Assembly (NCBI GenBank): GCA_018265615.1
Contig: JABLYX010000020.1
Span: 1 to 64,000 of the forward strand
Direction of reading: 5' to 3'
Length of the DNA: 64,000 nucleotides
Source of the DNA: Lentisphaeria bacterium
GTDB lineage: Bacteria > Verrucomicrobiota > Lentisphaeria > Victivallales > Victivallaceae
The translations under genes were made by a program, and so were the position numbers. The notes beneath the pieces were generated by a model. It saw nothing but the letters and a program-made list of their open reading frames with translations, was not told the DNA's origin and made no database searches. Of the stretch, positions 48,647 through 56,323 are shown piece by piece. Position 1 is the stretch's first letter. Each line of letters opens with the position of its first letter.

Positions 48647-49585
48647 ATGACTCTGCTTTCCAGAAATTCCGAATTGACCGGTTTCCGGTTGGCGCTGCTG
48701 GCGATTATCTGTTGGAGCAGTGCATTTCTTGCTGCACGCTTTCTGCTCGGCGGCGATGCCAGAGTGGATCCGGTCTCTTTGGTGTTTTACCGCTTCCTGA
48801 TCGGCTCGGCGGCTATTCTCGGATATGCCGCCTGGCGGAAGGAGCCGCTGCGGTTCCGTTCGCTCCGTGAATTTATGCAGATGCTTGCGGTGGCCTTTTT
48901 CATGCTGTTCCTGATGAGTCTGCTTTTTTTCATCGGCCAGCAGACCACCAGCGCGATCACAGCCGCGCTGTTTCTGGAATCCGGGCCGGCGATTATCGCG
49001 ATCGTATGGAAACTGATCCGCCGCCATCCCACGGAACGCCGTGAAATCATGGCGGTGGGATGCGGGCTGCTGGGATGCATGTTTGTCCTCAATATGATTT
49101 CGATGCGCGGATTTCATTACGGTTTCGTCAACTGGCTGGGACAGCTTGCCCTGATCGGTTCCGCCGTGTCATGGGTGATCGGTTCTGCAATCGGTCAGAA
49201 ACTGATGGCGGCTCCGAACCGTATTGCCCTGATGGGGTATTGCGAACTGGCTTCTGCTGCTATGGTGATTCCGTTTCTTTTCATTTTCCATTCACAGCTT
49301 ATCGTTCCGGCCGGCTGGGGGGCCTGGGGAGCGATTTTTCTCCTGGGCCTGGTTCCCACGGCGGTGGCTTTTATCGCCTGGTCGGAAGCGATGCCCCGGG
49401 TTCCGCTCTGGAAACTGGGGCTGCTGCAGAATCTCTCTCCGGTATTCACGCTGCTCGGCGCCTGGCTTTTTCTGGGAGAACATTTGTCGTTTTACAACAT
49501 CCTCGGAATTGTTCTTGTGCTGGCCGGGCTGTGGATGGCTTCTTCCACTGAAAAGCAAAGGCTGACTGTTATTCGGCGCTCCTGA
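48647..49585 (+). CDS. EamA/DMT-superfamily transporter
   Basis: 312 residues with ten predicted membrane helices in two EamA repeats. First repeat starts LALLAIICWSSAFLAARFLL and includes 'DPVSLVFYRFLIGSAAILGYAAWR'; second includes 'LALIGSAVSWVIGSAIGQKL' and ends GAWLFLGEHLSFYNILGIVL, family hallmarks. DMT carriers often export amino acids or metabolites. As the third gene of unit A it may move the product or precursor of the synthase-like enzyme. GGGGCAGG precedes the ATG. Confidence 0.88.
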   Translation: MTLLSRNSELTGFRLALLAIICWSSAFLAARFLLGGDARVDPVSLVFYRFLIGSAAILGYAAWRKEPLRFRSLREFMQMLAVAFFMLFLMSLLFFIGQQTTSAITAALFLESGPAIIAIVWKLIRRHPTERREIMAVGCGLLGCMFVLNMISMRGFHYGFVNWLGQLALIGSAVSWVIGSAIGQKLMAAPNRIALMGYCELASAAMVIPFLFIFHSQLIVPAGWGAWGAIFLLGLVPTAVAFIAWSEAMPRVPLWKLGLLQNLSPVFTLLGAWLFLGEHLSFYNILGIVLVLAGLWMASSTEKQRLTVIRRS

Positions 49586-49614
49586 TTAAGGTTCATACCT
49601 GCGACCAGATCATC

Positions 49615-49659
49615 TTGCAAAGTGCAATTTGGGCATTTTAATTTCATTGCATATTGTAA
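49615..49659 (+). promoter_or_regulatory. paired activator sites (UAS) upstream of unit B
   Basis: TTGCA-AAG-TGCAA (49615-49627, perfect) and TTGCA-TAT-TGTAA (49647-49659, one mismatch), centres 32 bp apart, at about -118 and -86 from the sigma-54 start of the betaine transporter unit. Confidence 0.7.
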
Positions 49660-49711
49660 CGTGAGGCGGCGGAGGTTTTCTTCCTCTCCGCATTTTTCGT
49701 GTGTTTTGATA

Positions 49712-49728
49712 TTGGCATGTTTTTTGCT
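49712..49728 (+). promoter_or_regulatory. sigma-54 promoter of unit B
   Basis: TTGGCATGTTTTTTGCT, with GG at 49714-49715 and GC at 49726-49727 (N10 between), an almost perfect TGGCAC-N5-TTGC match. Predicted start near 49739. Confidence 0.85.
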
Positions 49729-49792
49729 TCCTCTTCTGTGTGAGCAATTCGATATGGGATTGGCAAGTTCATACAGCTATAAAGGAGGACTT

Positions 49793-51019
49793 ATGATGGA
49801 TCGTTTGAATCAAGCAGAAGACTTGGTTAGAGTCGAAGGCCTGACCAAGATCTTCGGGCGTCATCATAAAAAAGCCGCCGAACTGTTCAAAGCCGGCAAA
49901 AGCCGGGAAGAGGTCTACAAGGCGACCCAGTGCAGTATCGGCGTCCATGACATCGATTTCACCATCCGCCGCGGCGAGCTTTTTGTCGTGATGGGACTTT
50001 CCGGCAGCGGCAAGAGTACGCTGATCCGGACAATCAACCGGCTGATCGAGCCGTCGGACGGAAAAATTTTCATTGACGACACCGAAGTCACCGCCCTCAA
50101 CCGGAAACAGCTCCGCGAGCTGCGCCGCCGCCGGATCGGGATGGTGTTCCAGCAGTTCGCTCTCTATCCGCATCTGACGGTGCTGGACAATGCGGCCTAT
50201 GCCTTGAAGATCGCCGGAGTTCCGCGCGAAACCCGGCGTGCCAGAGCGCGCGAAGTGCTTGCTCTGGTCGGACTGGCCGATTATGCGGACCGCTATCCGG
50301 ATCAGCTTTCGGGCGGTATGCGCCAGCGCGTCGGCATCGCCCGCGCACTGGCGGCGGATCCGGAGATCATCATCATGGACGAGGCGCTTTCGGCGCTCGA
50401 TCCGCTGATCCGCCGTGAAATGCAGAATGAGATCCGGGCGCTTCAGAAAAAACTCGGCAAGACCGTGATCTTCATCACCCACGACCTCGATGAAGCGATC
50501 CGGCTGGCCGACCGGGTTCTGATTATGAAAGACGGCGAGATTGCTCAGCTCGGAACGATGGAGGAAATTCTGAGCCGTCCGGCCAACGACTATGTCGCGA
50601 AGTTTGTGAACGCGGCGGATAAGACCAAGGTCATCACCGCCGGCTCGATCATGAAGCCGGTCTACGATTATCTGCACCTGAGCGACGGGCCGCAGACCAT
50701 GCTGCACAAAATCCGCGAAAGCGGCCTGTCTTCGCTGTTCGCAACCAACGACCAGGGAGTGATCTACGGCCTGGTCTGGGCGCGGAAGGTACGTGAACAC
50801 ATGGGCGAACCCAATGTGACCGCACAGTCGATGATGGATATGAACATCAAGACCATCAACCGTTCCGCTCCGCTGAAAGAGGTGGTTATGCAGATGGGAG
50901 AATCGACCGCGCCGATCGCGGTTGTGGATGATGAACGCCGCTTCCTCGGCGTCATCACCAGCGGCGCGCTGCTGGCCTGCCTCGCTTCTTACAACGGTAC
51001 AACTGGAGAATCAAAATGA
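49793..51019 (+). CDS. proV: glycine betaine/L-proline ABC transporter ATP-binding protein with CBS domains
   Basis: 408 residues; strong AAAGGAGGA before two adjacent ATGs (49793 and 49796, the second at better spacing). ProV/OpuAA features: the family-specific N-terminal insertion (HHKKAAELFKAGKSREEVYK), Walker A GLSGSGKSTLIR, signature LSGGMRQRVGIARAL, Walker B IIIMDEALSALDP, then two CBS domains (about 285-400) that in OpuA sense ionic strength. It powers uptake of betaine or proline during hyperosmotic stress. Transcribed from the sigma-54 promoter just upstream; the stop overlaps the permease start as ATGA. Confidence 0.95.
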   Translation: MMDRLNQAEDLVRVEGLTKIFGRHHKKAAELFKAGKSREEVYKATQCSIGVHDIDFTIRRGELFVVMGLSGSGKSTLIRTINRLIEPSDGKIFIDDTEVTALNRKQLRELRRRRIGMVFQQFALYPHLTVLDNAAYALKIAGVPRETRRARAREVLALVGLADYADRYPDQLSGGMRQRVGIARALAADPEIIIMDEALSALDPLIRREMQNEIRALQKKLGKTVIFITHDLDEAIRLADRVLIMKDGEIAQLGTMEEILSRPANDYVAKFVNAADKTKVITAGSIMKPVYDYLHLSDGPQTMLHKIRESGLSSLFATNDQGVIYGLVWARKVREHMGEPNVTAQSMMDMNIKTINRSAPLKEVVMQMGESTAPIAVVDDERRFLGVITSGALLACLASYNGTTGESK

Positions 51020-51861
51020 TCAGGCTTCCGATCGGACAATATTTCGAACGTTTCCTCGATTGGGCTGTTGCCCATTGCGCGGATTTCACTCGCTGGTGTT
51101 CCCGCTGCATCGACTCCGGCGTTGAAGGGCTTAAAAACATACTCTGTGCTCCGCCGGAGTGGGCGATGCTGCTGATCTTCTGCGCAGTGATCTTCGTCGT
51201 CAGCGGCCGGCGCAGGCTGTTGACATTCGGCTCCGCCTGCGGCATGATGCTGGTTATCATGCTCGGCCTCTGGGAGTCGGCGATGGAGACGATGGCGCTG
51301 GTCATGATCTGCACGGCGGCGGCAGTCGCGATCGGCCTGCCGCTGGCGGTATTGATGACGTTCAGCAAGTGGCTCAAGAAAATCGTGCTGCCGCTGCTGG
51401 ACATCATGCAGACGATGCCGGCCTATGTCTATCTGGTTCCGGCGATTGCGTTCTTTTCGATCAGCAACACCTCCGGCGTCTTTGCGACTGTGGTGTTTGC
51501 TCTGCCGCCGATTGTGCGCATGACCGTGCTCGGTATCGAAAACACGCCGAAAGACCTGCTGGAGTGCTCCGAAGCGTTCGGGGCGACGCCGATGAACCGG
51601 CTGTTCGACCTTGAATTGCCGACTGCGCTCACGTCGATCCGGGCGGGCTTGAATCAGACGGTGATGCTGGCGCTTTCGATGGTCGTCATCGCTTCGCTGG
51701 TCGGCGCCCAGGGCATCGGCAGCGTAGTATGGGGGGCAATCTGCAATGGTGAAAAAGGGGTTGCCTTTGAAGGCGGCATCGTGATTGTCGTTATCGCCAT
51801 TATTCTGGACCGGACTTTACAGGCAACGGGGACGGCAAAGAAGTCGGAGGATGAAAAATGA
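51016..51861 (+). CDS. proW: glycine betaine/L-proline ABC transporter permease
   Basis: 281 residues, ProW/OpuAB type. Membrane helices and the conserved region 'LPLLDIMQTMPAYVYLVPAIAFFSISNTSGVFATVVFALPPIVRMTVLGI' contain the choline-ABC permease signature; the EAA loop reads ECSEAFGATPMNRLFDLELP. No substrate-binding domain is fused, consistent with the separate binding protein downstream. ATGA overlaps at both ends make the three transporter genes translationally coupled. Confidence 0.93.
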   Translation: MIRLPIGQYFERFLDWAVAHCADFTRWCSRCIDSGVEGLKNILCAPPEWAMLLIFCAVIFVVSGRRRLLTFGSACGMMLVIMLGLWESAMETMALVMICTAAAVAIGLPLAVLMTFSKWLKKIVLPLLDIMQTMPAYVYLVPAIAFFSISNTSGVFATVVFALPPIVRMTVLGIENTPKDLLECSEAFGATPMNRLFDLELPTALTSIRAGLNQTVMLALSMVVIASLVGAQGIGSVVWGAICNGEKGVAFEGGIVIVVIAIILDRTLQATGTAKKSEDEK

Positions 51862-52772
51862 AGTGGACGAAAGAAAAAATAGAAAATGTAATCATATTGG
51901 CAGTCTGCGCGGCTTTTCTGATTTTCTTCAATCTTAAAAGTGGAAAGGGATCGGCTGATGACAGCGGATTCAAGGTCATCACCTCGACAACTCCCGCCAT
52001 GATCGAAGAGATGGCTTATGCGATAAAAAACAACCGCTGTGTCGCCATTACCGCATGGAGTCCGCACTGGATGAACGCCAGGCTCCCGATCAAATATCTG
52101 AAAGACCCGGAAAAGGTCTTCGGAGAAGCGGAAAACGTCCATACGGTCGTTCGCAAGGGCTTCGATGAAGAGTATCCGGAGATTGCGAAATTTTTCCGGC
52201 AATTTAAGTGGAAAACGACGGACCTTGATTCCCTGTCGCTGATCTGTTATGAAAGCGACGGCGACTATGTCAAAGGCGCCCGGGAGTGGCTGAAACGAAA
52301 CCCGGAACTGCCGGCTGCATTCCTGAAAGGTGTGCGCCCGCAGCCCGGAGCGAAGATCAAAATGGTCGATATCGGATTTCATAACGAACTGGCGACCAAT
52401 GCGATGCTGAAGATCCTGCTGGAAGAACATCTGAAGTGTGAAGTCTCCAACGTTTCGACGACAATTCCGATTGCGTTTGAAGCTCTGGCCAACGGCACGC
52501 AGGACGTGATGGTGACGGTATGGCTCCCGAATTATCATGGCCGCGAATTTGCGCGGATCCGCGGCCGGGTGCTTGATCTCGGCGTGAACCTGCCCGGAGC
52601 AATGATGGGAATTGCTGTTCCGAAGTATGTCCCGATCGACACCATCGCGGAACTGAAAAAGTACCGGCAGGAATTTGAGGGCAAAATCATCGGCAACGAG
52701 CCGGGACAGGGGATCCTGGTTCTGGCGGAAAAAGCGCTGCAGGCGTATGGCCTGACGGGAGAAGATAAATAG
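51858..52772 (+). CDS. glycine betaine-binding protein, circularly permuted OpuAC type
   Basis: 304 residues with an N-terminal membrane anchor (IILAVCAAFLIFF, no lipobox). The two halves of the usual ProX/OpuAC protein are swapped. The block normally C-terminal comes first (VAITAWSPHWMNARLPIKYL, DPEKVFGEAENVHTVVRKGF), and the block normally N-terminal comes last (IGFHNELATNAMLKILLEE, 'GTQDVMVTVWLPNYH', 'LPGAMMGIAVPKYVPIDTI', 'IIGNEPGQGI'). Circular permutation is known among OpuAC homologues. Trp residues in both halves that would form the betaine cage are kept. Last transporter gene, 16 nt before the regulator. Confidence 0.9.
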   Translation: MKWTKEKIENVIILAVCAAFLIFFNLKSGKGSADDSGFKVITSTTPAMIEEMAYAIKNNRCVAITAWSPHWMNARLPIKYLKDPEKVFGEAENVHTVVRKGFDEEYPEIAKFFRQFKWKTTDLDSLSLICYESDGDYVKGAREWLKRNPELPAAFLKGVRPQPGAKIKMVDIGFHNELATNAMLKILLEEHLKCEVSNVSTTIPIAFEALANGTQDVMVTVWLPNYHGREFARIRGRVLDLGVNLPGAMMGIAVPKYVPIDTIAELKKYRQEFEGKIIGNEPGQGILVLAEKALQAYGLTGEDK

Positions 52773-52788
52773 GAGGATAACGGCGAAA

Positions 52789-54126
52789 ATGTTGAACATC
52801 CTTGTAATCGATGACGAAGCCAACATCCGGAAGTCCTTGACGCTCTGGCTGAAATCGCATGGTCAGCAGGTCTGGCAGGCCGGTTCTGCAGGGGAGGGGT
52901 TTGCGGAGAACCGGCTTCACAAATTCGACCTCGTTTTCCTTGATTTGCGGCTCGGGCCGGACAGCGGCCTGGAGTTGCTGCCGAAACTGCTGGCGGATTC
53001 CCCCTGGCTGAAAATCGTGGTCATGACGGCCTACTCCTCTGTGGATACTGCCGTGGAGGCGATGAAGCGCGGCGCATTTGATTACATCGAAAAGCCTTTT
53101 ACATTGGAAAAGCTGGGGCTTGTCCTTGAGAAGGTGGAGAAAGCGCTCTGCATCGAACGCCGCCTGGACCGCCTGGTGGAAGATCTGAAAAGCCTGCGCC
53201 CCGACGGAGTATTCATTTCCAGTAACCTGAAAATGCAGAGGATGCTGGAGATGGCCCGCCATGTGGCGGCGAGCGAAGCCGCCGTCCTGATCCGGGGCGA
53301 GAGCGGAACCGGCAAAACCATTCTGGCGAAAGCGATCCACGGCTGGAGCCCGCGGGCCGCTCAGCCGCTCGGGATCGTTTCCTGTCCGACGCTGCAGCCG
53401 GAACTGTTGGCCAGCGAGCTTTTCGGCCACGCGCGCGGTGCTTTCACGGGGGCGGTCCGGGAGAATGCCGGGCGGATTGCCGGCTGCGACCACGGGACGC
53501 TTTTTCTGGATGAAATCGGCGACCTGACGGCTTCAATTCAACCTCAGCTTCTGCGATTCCTGCAGGATCATGAGTACGAGCGGGTCGGCGATCCCACGCC
53601 GCGGCAGGCCGATGTCCGGCTGATTGCGGCGACCAACCGCAATCTGGAGGATGCCGTCAGCACGGGCGCTTTCCGGGAAGATCTCTTTTATCGATTGAAT
53701 GTATTCCAACTGGAGATTCCGCCGTTGCGGGAACGTCCGGAGGACATCGAAATGCTGGCGGAAAACATGTTGAAATTTTTCAACGCCGCAAACCACAAAA
53801 CAATTCAGGGATTCTCGCCGGAAGCGTTGGCGGCCATTAAAAAGCATCCGTGGCCGGGAAATCTGCGGGAACTGCGCAATGCGGTGGAACGGGCGGTCAT
53901 ACTCACAGCCGGCGATACGATTCAACTGAGCAATCTGCCCGATACGCTGCAATATCTGACCGGAGACTCTCCGCTTCATGCCCGCCCCACTTTGGAACAG
54001 CTTGAGGAAAATTATATCCGTGAGGTTCTGACTGCCTCCTCCTCACTCGTGGAAGCGGCTTCGATCCTCGGAATCAATCAGACGACATTGTGGAGGAAAC
54101 GCAAGGCTTATGGAATCGATAATTGA
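52789..54126 (+). CDS. NtrC-family sigma-54-dependent response regulator
   Basis: 445 residues: receiver (ILVIDDEANIRKSL, acceptor Asp52 in LVFLDLRLG, Thr near 82, Lys in EKPF), AAA+ domain (Walker A RGESGTGKT, GAFTGA loop intact, Walker B GTLFLDEIGD, arginine region LRERPEDIE) and a Fis-type HTH (LVEAASILGINQTTLWRKRK). It activates RNA polymerase with sigma-54. It closes the betaine unit and precedes the kinase-kdp unit; matched promoters and paired upstream sites before units A, B and C make it their probable activator, including its own. It seems to replace KdpE, which is OmpR-type elsewhere. Confidence 0.93.
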   Translation: MLNILVIDDEANIRKSLTLWLKSHGQQVWQAGSAGEGFAENRLHKFDLVFLDLRLGPDSGLELLPKLLADSPWLKIVVMTAYSSVDTAVEAMKRGAFDYIEKPFTLEKLGLVLEKVEKALCIERRLDRLVEDLKSLRPDGVFISSNLKMQRMLEMARHVAASEAAVLIRGESGTGKTILAKAIHGWSPRAAQPLGIVSCPTLQPELLASELFGHARGAFTGAVRENAGRIAGCDHGTLFLDEIGDLTASIQPQLLRFLQDHEYERVGDPTPRQADVRLIAATNRNLEDAVSTGAFREDLFYRLNVFQLEIPPLRERPEDIEMLAENMLKFFNAANHKTIQGFSPEALAAIKKHPWPGNLRELRNAVERAVILTAGDTIQLSNLPDTLQYLTGDSPLHARPTLEQLEENYIREVLTASSSLVEAASILGINQTTLWRKRKAYGIDN

Positions 54127-54128
54127 CA

Positions 54129-54172
54129 TTGCATTTTATTATTTCCAGCGCGTGTTTTTTTGCAAAATGCAA
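54129..54172 (+). promoter_or_regulatory. paired activator sites (UAS) upstream of unit C
   Basis: TTGCA-TTT-TATTA (54129-54141, weak second half) and TTGCA-AAA-TGCAA (54160-54172, perfect), centres 31 bp apart, at about -118 and -87 from the sigma-54 start. They begin two bases after the regulator's stop codon. Confidence 0.65.
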
Positions 54173-54225
54173 TATGAGTTTGCTTATGTCCGGAATGATT
54201 TGAGCGTAAAAGAACCGTCGGACAG

Positions 54226-54242
54226 TTGGCATGCGTCTTGCT
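54226..54242 (+). promoter_or_regulatory. sigma-54 promoter of unit C (kinase-kdp)
   Basis: TTGGCATGCGTCTTGCT with GG at 54228-54229 and GC at 54240-54241, N10 between. Predicted start near 54253, 26 nt before the kinase ATG at 54279. Confidence 0.85.
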
Positions 54243-54278
54243 CACACAAGTGATATTTTTGCAACCAAAGGCGTGAAT

Positions 54279-56132
54279 ATGTTGGATATCAAACGTAAAT
54301 TTCTGGTCAGCCTGCTCGGCTTGCTGGCGTTGATCTTTGTGATCGGCGCCGTTATGATCGTACAAGTCAAGAAACTGGGCAATTCCATCGATGTCATTCT
54401 GCGTGAAAACTATCAGAGCGTCGTCCTCTGCCAGCGCTTTAACGAGACGCTGGAGAAGATCAACGAAGGCTTCCTGCGCCGTTTCGCCGGGGATTCTGCC
54501 GTGACAGCCGTCTTTTTTGACGGGCAGCTTGCGAATCTGGATAAAATCTGGAAAGCGGAATTAAATAACATCACCGTTGCGGGGGAACGCGAGCTGGCCG
54601 ACAGGGCTGCCGCGCTTCTGGCGGACTATTCCGACGGCATTCGCAAGGTTTCCGCTCCGGGACTTGCCCCGGAGGAATGCCGAAAGCTGTACGGCACGGA
54701 AATCTATCCACTGGCGGCCCGGTTGCGGCAACTCTCCGGCGAAGTACTGGAGCTGAATCAGGAAAACATGATCGCCGCGAACAACCATGCCCGGCAGGCC
54801 GCGGCTCAATTTTACAACCGGGTACTGCTGATCCTGTTCGGCTGCGTTGTTTTTGCCGTGCTCCAGATGCTGTTGCTGCGGCACTGGATTGAAAAGCCGA
54901 TTCAGAAGCTGACTGAGCTGACAACGGAAATCGCCGGCGGCAATCTTGATATTGTATTGGAAACGAATTCCCGCGATGAGATCGGCCGGCTTTCGAGCGC
55001 ATTCAATTCGATGACGACCGCGCTGCGCGAAACCCGCCGCTCCGAACGGATGAGGCTGGAACGCTCCGAGCGGACCAACCAGGATGTTTTCAAGGAGCTT
55101 CCCACCCCGATTGCCGTAATCGACGCGCGGAGCGGCAAGGTGGAAATCACGACGCAGAGCGCCGACCGTTATTTCGGTTTGAAAGTGGGCCTGAAGCTGA
55201 GCGATCTGCGGATTGCGTGGCTTTCCGAGCTTTACAGTCACGTTTTGCAGACCGGGCTGGTGTCGACGCCGCAGGACAGAAAAGAGGTTCAGTTCTTCAT
55301 CGAGAACCGGGAGTATTTCTTTCAGCCTGTGGCGCTGCCGATCCCGGCCGGCGTTCCGCCCGAACAGCTCTCCGGGGTTGCGATTATTCTGAAGGACGTT
55401 ACGCTGGCCCGCGAACAGCAGGAGTTGAAGCGCAGCGTATTGGCGACGGTTTCCCACCAGTTGAAAACGCCGCTGACCTCTCTGCAGATGTCGATTTATC
55501 TCCTGCTGGAGGAGAAAATCGGCAAACTCTCTTCCGAACAGCTCGATTTGGTCATGTCGATGCGCGAGGACGGCGAACGGCTGACGGCGATCATCAATGA
55601 CCTGCTCGATTTAAACCGCGCTTCCAGCCAGAAGCATTTCAAGCTCGAACTGCGCCGGCCGGAAGTTCTACTGCAGGATGCAAAGGAGCGTTTCCGTTCC
55701 GTCTGCCTCGACAAGGATATCAAGATGAAGATTGAGGCGGAGCCCGGCCTTCCGGATGTGACGGTTCCGGCCAACCGGATCAACTACGTATTCGACAACC
55801 TGATCGACAATGCCGTCCGCTTTACGCCGGCGGGCGGAACCATCACCCTGAAAGCGGAAGCGCAGGGTGATAAAATGAGGTTTGCGGTTCAGGATACCGG
55901 CAGCGGCATGCCGGAGGAAGTCAGAGTCCATCTTTTCGAACAATTTTACCGGGCCCCCGGGCAGGAGGCGTCCTCCGGCGTCGGTCTCGGTTTATCTATC
56001 GTAAAAGAAATTATCACTGCTTTGGGAGGAACGGTTGAAGTGGAAAGCTCCGAAGGCCACGGAAGCATTTTCTATTTCTCTTTGCCGCTGAAGCAGGACA
56101 ATCAACTGGAAAGGAGTTCTCTGGTATGGTAA
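54279..56132 (+). CDS. membrane sensor histidine kinase with HAMP and PAS domains
   Basis: 617 residues. Helix 1 (about 8-30), a periplasmic helical sensor (about 31-180), helix 2 (about 183-205), HAMP (KPIQKLTELTTEIAGGNLDI ... DEIGRLSSAFNSM), a PAS-like region with FKELPTPIAVIDARSG, HisKA with ATVSHQLKTPLTS (His near 393), and HATPase (NLIDNAVRFTPAGG, DTGSGMP, GVGLGLSIVKEI). KinB-like layout, cytoplasmic catalytic part. The ATG at 54279 is chosen because a longer in-frame start at 54231 lies inside the sigma-54 promoter. It probably phosphorylates the adjacent NtrC-type regulator. Head of the kdp unit. Confidence 0.92.
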   Translation: MLDIKRKFLVSLLGLLALIFVIGAVMIVQVKKLGNSIDVILRENYQSVVLCQRFNETLEKINEGFLRRFAGDSAVTAVFFDGQLANLDKIWKAELNNITVAGERELADRAAALLADYSDGIRKVSAPGLAPEECRKLYGTEIYPLAARLRQLSGEVLELNQENMIAANNHARQAAAQFYNRVLLILFGCVVFAVLQMLLLRHWIEKPIQKLTELTTEIAGGNLDIVLETNSRDEIGRLSSAFNSMTTALRETRRSERMRLERSERTNQDVFKELPTPIAVIDARSGKVEITTQSADRYFGLKVGLKLSDLRIAWLSELYSHVLQTGLVSTPQDRKEVQFFIENREYFFQPVALPIPAGVPPEQLSGVAIILKDVTLAREQQELKRSVLATVSHQLKTPLTSLQMSIYLLLEEKIGKLSSEQLDLVMSMREDGERLTAIINDLLDLNRASSQKHFKLELRRPEVLLQDAKERFRSVCLDKDIKMKIEAEPGLPDVTVPANRINYVFDNLIDNAVRFTPAGGTITLKAEAQGDKMRFAVQDTGSGMPEEVRVHLFEQFYRAPGQEASSGVGLGLSIVKEIITALGGTVEVESSEGHGSIFYFSLPLKQDNQLERSSLVW

Positions 56133-56209
56133 TCGGGTGTTTTATCCTCGGCCTGCTGTTTTTTGCAGGAATGTTTGCCCTGACCCAATTCTGCGATTCA
56201 TTAAAGTGA
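56126..56209 (+). CDS. 27-residue membrane peptide upstream of kdpF
   Basis: A short gene whose ATG (56126) overlaps the last codons of the kinase in another frame; AAGGAG at 56111-56116 is well placed for it. The peptide starts MVIGCFILGLLFFAG and ends FALTQFCDSLK, one membrane helix with a short polar C-terminus. Similar tiny membrane peptides are placed before kdpF/kdpA in other bacteria, which supports it being real. A role in assembly or stability of the Kdp complex or in kinase contact is possible, unproven. Confidence 0.6.
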   Translation: MVIGCFILGLLFFAGMFALTQFCDSLK

Positions 56210-56234
56210 AAAACGAACAACTCAAGGTGTGTTT

Positions 56235-56315
56235 ATGATTTATCTGGCTTCTGCCGCAACGGCATTCTGCACAGTGTATCTGTGTTATGTCCTTTTGAAA
56301 CCTGAAAAATTTTAA
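56235..56315 (+). CDS. kdpF: potassium-transporting ATPase subunit KdpF
   Basis: 26 residues, MIYLASAATAFCTVYLCYVL followed by LKPEKF: one membrane helix and the typical LxPExF end of KdpF. AAGGTG precedes the ATG; it ends 8 nt before kdpA. KdpF stabilises the KdpABC complex in the membrane. Confidence 0.85.
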   Translation: MIYLASAATAFCTVYLCYVLLKPEKF

Positions 56316-56323
56316 GGTGAAAT

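Noticed and set aside
54231..54278. Earlier ATG for the kdp-unit histidine kinase
   Set aside because: It lies within the -24/-12 promoter and upstream of the predicted transcription start, so it cannot be on the mRNA.
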